Below, piece after piece: positions 14,815 to 16,003 of a stretch of DNA of 16,003 nucleotides (its first letter is position 1; every line of letters starts with the position of its first letter). The position numbers and the translations under genes were made by a program. This stretch comes from an uncultured Collinsella sp. GTDB taxonomy: Bacteria > Actinomycetota > Coriobacteriia > Coriobacteriales > Coriobacteriaceae. The notes under the pieces are model-generated. The model was not told the DNA's origin. It saw only the letters and a program-made list of their open reading frames with translations, and did no database searches. The stretch spans positions 1 through 16,003 of the forward strand of contig CALJNY010000201.1 of the NCBI GenBank assembly GCA_937981515.1. The letters are read 5' to 3'.

Positions 14815-14857
14815 AAAGGGCCTCGCTGCCGTAACGGCAGCGGGGCCCTTTTGTTTT
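14815..14857 (+). terminator. Terminator of the rpsL-rpsG-fusA-rpsJ operon
   Basis: A near-perfect stem of about 17 bp, with AAAGGGCC (14815-14822) onwards pairing with GGGGCCCTTT (14842-14851) and its inner CTGCCG/CGGCAG portion, a TAA loop, and the tract TTTTGTTTT. The A-run on the left means it can also stop birA transcripts arriving from the right. Confidence 0.93.
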
Positions 14858-14910
14858 GAATGATGGTTTGGACTGCGGGGTAATGCTGCCAAGTAGGTGG
14901 TTGCGGCGCC

Positions 14911-15687
14911 CTATTCGCTCAAGGGGCGCAGCGATGCCTCCTCAAAATGGAAGGATCGAAAGCCGTCTTCCGTTTCGATGCACGCGCGGCCGCAATCGTC
15001 GACCGTTCTAAATATGCCACGAGCCAGCTCGTCCTCAGCGGGGGAGCGGGCGATAACGTGCTCCCCGATCCAATTGAGGTGAGCGATATATTCGTCGTGG
15101 ACGGGCGCGAGCGGACCGGCGTCTTCTTCCTTGGCGTTGAGGCGCTCTGCCCAGGCATCTACAGCGTCTATAACTGCGTGATAGACCTCATCGAGGAGCA
15201 TGTCGACGGCGGGAACGTTCTTGTTGAGGTCTGACAGGCCGATTGCTGGCAGGCCGCCATCGGGAACCTCCGCGGGCACATAGTTCACGTTAACGCCGAT
15301 GCCACAGACCGCAAAGGGGTTGCCTTCGTTATCGCGTGCGGCCTCGACCAGAATGCCGCCGAGTTTGCGTCCACGCGCGACCAGGTCGTTGGGCCATTTG
15401 AGGCCAATCTCGTTTGCAAGACCCTGTTTTTCGAGTGCCTCGAGCACCGCTAGGCCGCTGACGGCGGCAAGACCAGAGTACTTTGCGGGATTAACGCATG
15501 GACGCAGGACAATCGAAAGCAATAGGTTGCCGGCGGTTGAATCCCACTTGTGGCCGCGCCGGCCGCGTCCTGCCGTTTGCGCGCGGGCGGCAAGTCCTGT
15601 GCCGTGCGGCGCACCCTGTTTTCCTGCCTCGAGCAGGTCATCGTTGGTCGATCCGGTTACATCGACAATCGTTAATTGGGCATCCAT
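14911..15687 (-). CDS. birA: Biotin--[acetyl-CoA-carboxylase] ligase, monofunctional
   Basis: 258 residues on the minus strand. The start chosen is ATG at 15687-15685, which has AAGGAGG 11 bases upstream; the frame stays open further upstream but without a better start. The enzyme makes biotinyl-AMP and attaches biotin to the carrier lysine of carboxylases. Motifs: GSTNDD (12-17), the biotin/AMP loop GRGRRG (41-46), LKWPNDL (96-102), K108 in GRKLGGIL, and GIGVNVNY (129-136), followed by a C-terminal SH3-like domain. There is no N-terminal winged helix, so it is the class I, non-repressor form. It is divergent from fabH and convergent with rpsJ. It ends in TAG. Confidence 0.94.
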   Translation of the reverse strand: MDAQLTIVDVTGSTNDDLLEAGKQGAPHGTGLAARAQTAGRGRRGHKWDSTAGNLLLSIVLRPCVNPAKYSGLAAVSGLAVLEALEKQGLANEIGLKWPNDLVARGRKLGGILVEAARDNEGNPFAVCGIGVNVNYVPAEVPDGGLPAIGLSDLNKNVPAVDMLLDEVYHAVIDAVDAWAERLNAKEEDAGPLAPVHDEYIAHLNWIGEHVIARSPAEDELARGIFRTVDDCGRACIETEDGFRSFHFEEASLRPLSE

Positions 15688-15781
15688 AGCGGCTGCTACC
15701 TCCTTATTGAATAAGTGAATGACGCAATGGTGTCGAGAGATAGACACAATGTGAAGCCTTTGTCGCATTTGGACAATTTAA

Positions 15782-15845
15782 TGTTAACACGTCAACAATG
15801 ACTGAAATGCGTTATCCTCTCTTGGTCGATGTAAACACGTCAACA
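15782..15845 (+). promoter_or_regulatory. Paired operator repeats and promoter region of fabH
   Basis: TGTTAACACGTCAACA (15782-15797) and TGTAAACACGTCAACA (15830-15845) differ at one position and start 48 bp apart. Each is an imperfect palindrome, GTTAAC-AC-GTCAAC in the first copy. Between them lies TATCCT (15813-15818), the same -10 as the rpsL promoter; copy 1 covers the -35 zone and copy 2 the start-site zone just before the fabH ribosome site. This is the layout of a repressor operator. The cognate protein is not in the window; a fatty-acid regulator in the role of FapR, FabT or FasR is inferred. Confidence 0.6.
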
Positions 15846-15863
15846 ACTCAAAGGAGGTTAGTG

Positions 15864-16003
15864 ATGGGTTTCACGATTCTTGGAACAGGTTCGGCACTTC
15901 CTGAGCGCAGTGTTTCCAATGACGAGCTGTCTGAGTTCCTCGATACCTCGGATGAGTGGATTTTTACTCGCACAGGTATCAAGAGCCGCCACGTCTGCAC
16001 CAC
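15864..16003 (+). CDS. fabH: 3-oxoacyl-ACP synthase III (FabH), N-terminus only
   Basis: The window ends 46 codons into this gene. ATG 15864 follows AAGGAGG (15851-15857) by six bases; the adjacent GTG at 15861 is a less likely start. The visible protein, [20 protein letters not shown], continues into [21 protein letters not shown], the DTSDEWI-xRTGI signature near the N-terminus of FabH. The enzyme condenses acyl-CoA with malonyl-ACP to begin fatty-acid elongation. Catalytic Cys, His and Asn lie beyond the window. It probably leads a fab operon controlled by the paired operators just upstream. Confidence 0.92.
   Translation, partial: MGFTILGTGSALPERSVSNDELSEFLDTSDEWIFTRTGIKSRHVCT

Noticed and set aside
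1..16003. CRISPR arrays, insertion sequences, prophage or tRNA genes
   Set aside because: No regularly spaced repeats, transposase or integrase motifs, phage genes or tRNA cloverleaf patterns were seen.

Overview
The window looks like chromosomal DNA from a high-GC Gram-positive of the Coriobacteriia, most likely Collinsella or a close relative. This rests on the strongly GC-biased codon use, TTG starts with strong AAGGAGG-type ribosome sites, and the general look of the proteins; no 16S gene is present to prove it. There are 14 protein genes, two of them cut by the window edges. No tRNA, rRNA, CRISPR array, insertion sequence or prophage gene is visible.

Region 1 (1-2121): the C-terminal half of an APC amino-acid permease, followed by a binuclear-metal amidohydrolase of the imidazolonepropionase/prolidase type, plausibly an uptake-plus-catabolism pair. 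A terminator-like hairpin closes it.

Region 2 (2148-10376): two paralogous LytS-like histidine kinase / LytTR response regulator pairs (2148-4312 and 8199-10319) bracket a phospholipase C-family protein, a UMF1-type MFS transporter with an in-frame TAG near its end, and a GT-A glycosyltransferase. The glycosyltransferase stop codon overlaps the start of the second kinase (ATGA), so enzyme, sensor and regulator form one transcription unit. A terminator follows.

Region 3 (10411-11382): a YfcE/MJ0936-type metallophosphoesterase with its own terminator, then about 500 bp with no credible protein. That stretch folds into nested hairpins, ends in an intrinsic terminator and is a candidate non-coding RNA or repeat element. 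The rpsL promoter follows.

Region 4 (11261-14857): a translation operon rpsL-rpsG-fusA-rpsJ that stops at a strong terminator right after rpsJ. There is no tuf between fusA and rpsJ, and rpsJ is separated from the rest of the S10 operon.

Region 5 (14911-16003): a monofunctional biotin-protein ligase on the minus strand, divergent from fabH, the start of a fatty-acid synthesis operon. Two copies of a GTTAAC-AC-GTCAAC-like operator lie around the fabH promoter. The pairing makes sense because biotin ligase activates acetyl-CoA carboxylase, which feeds FabH.

The most interesting points are the structured intergenic region before rpsL, the fabH operator pair, the 63-nt hairpin element at 5379-5441, the amber codon in the MFS gene, and the duplicated sensor systems arranged around envelope-type genes with hairpins in their leaders.
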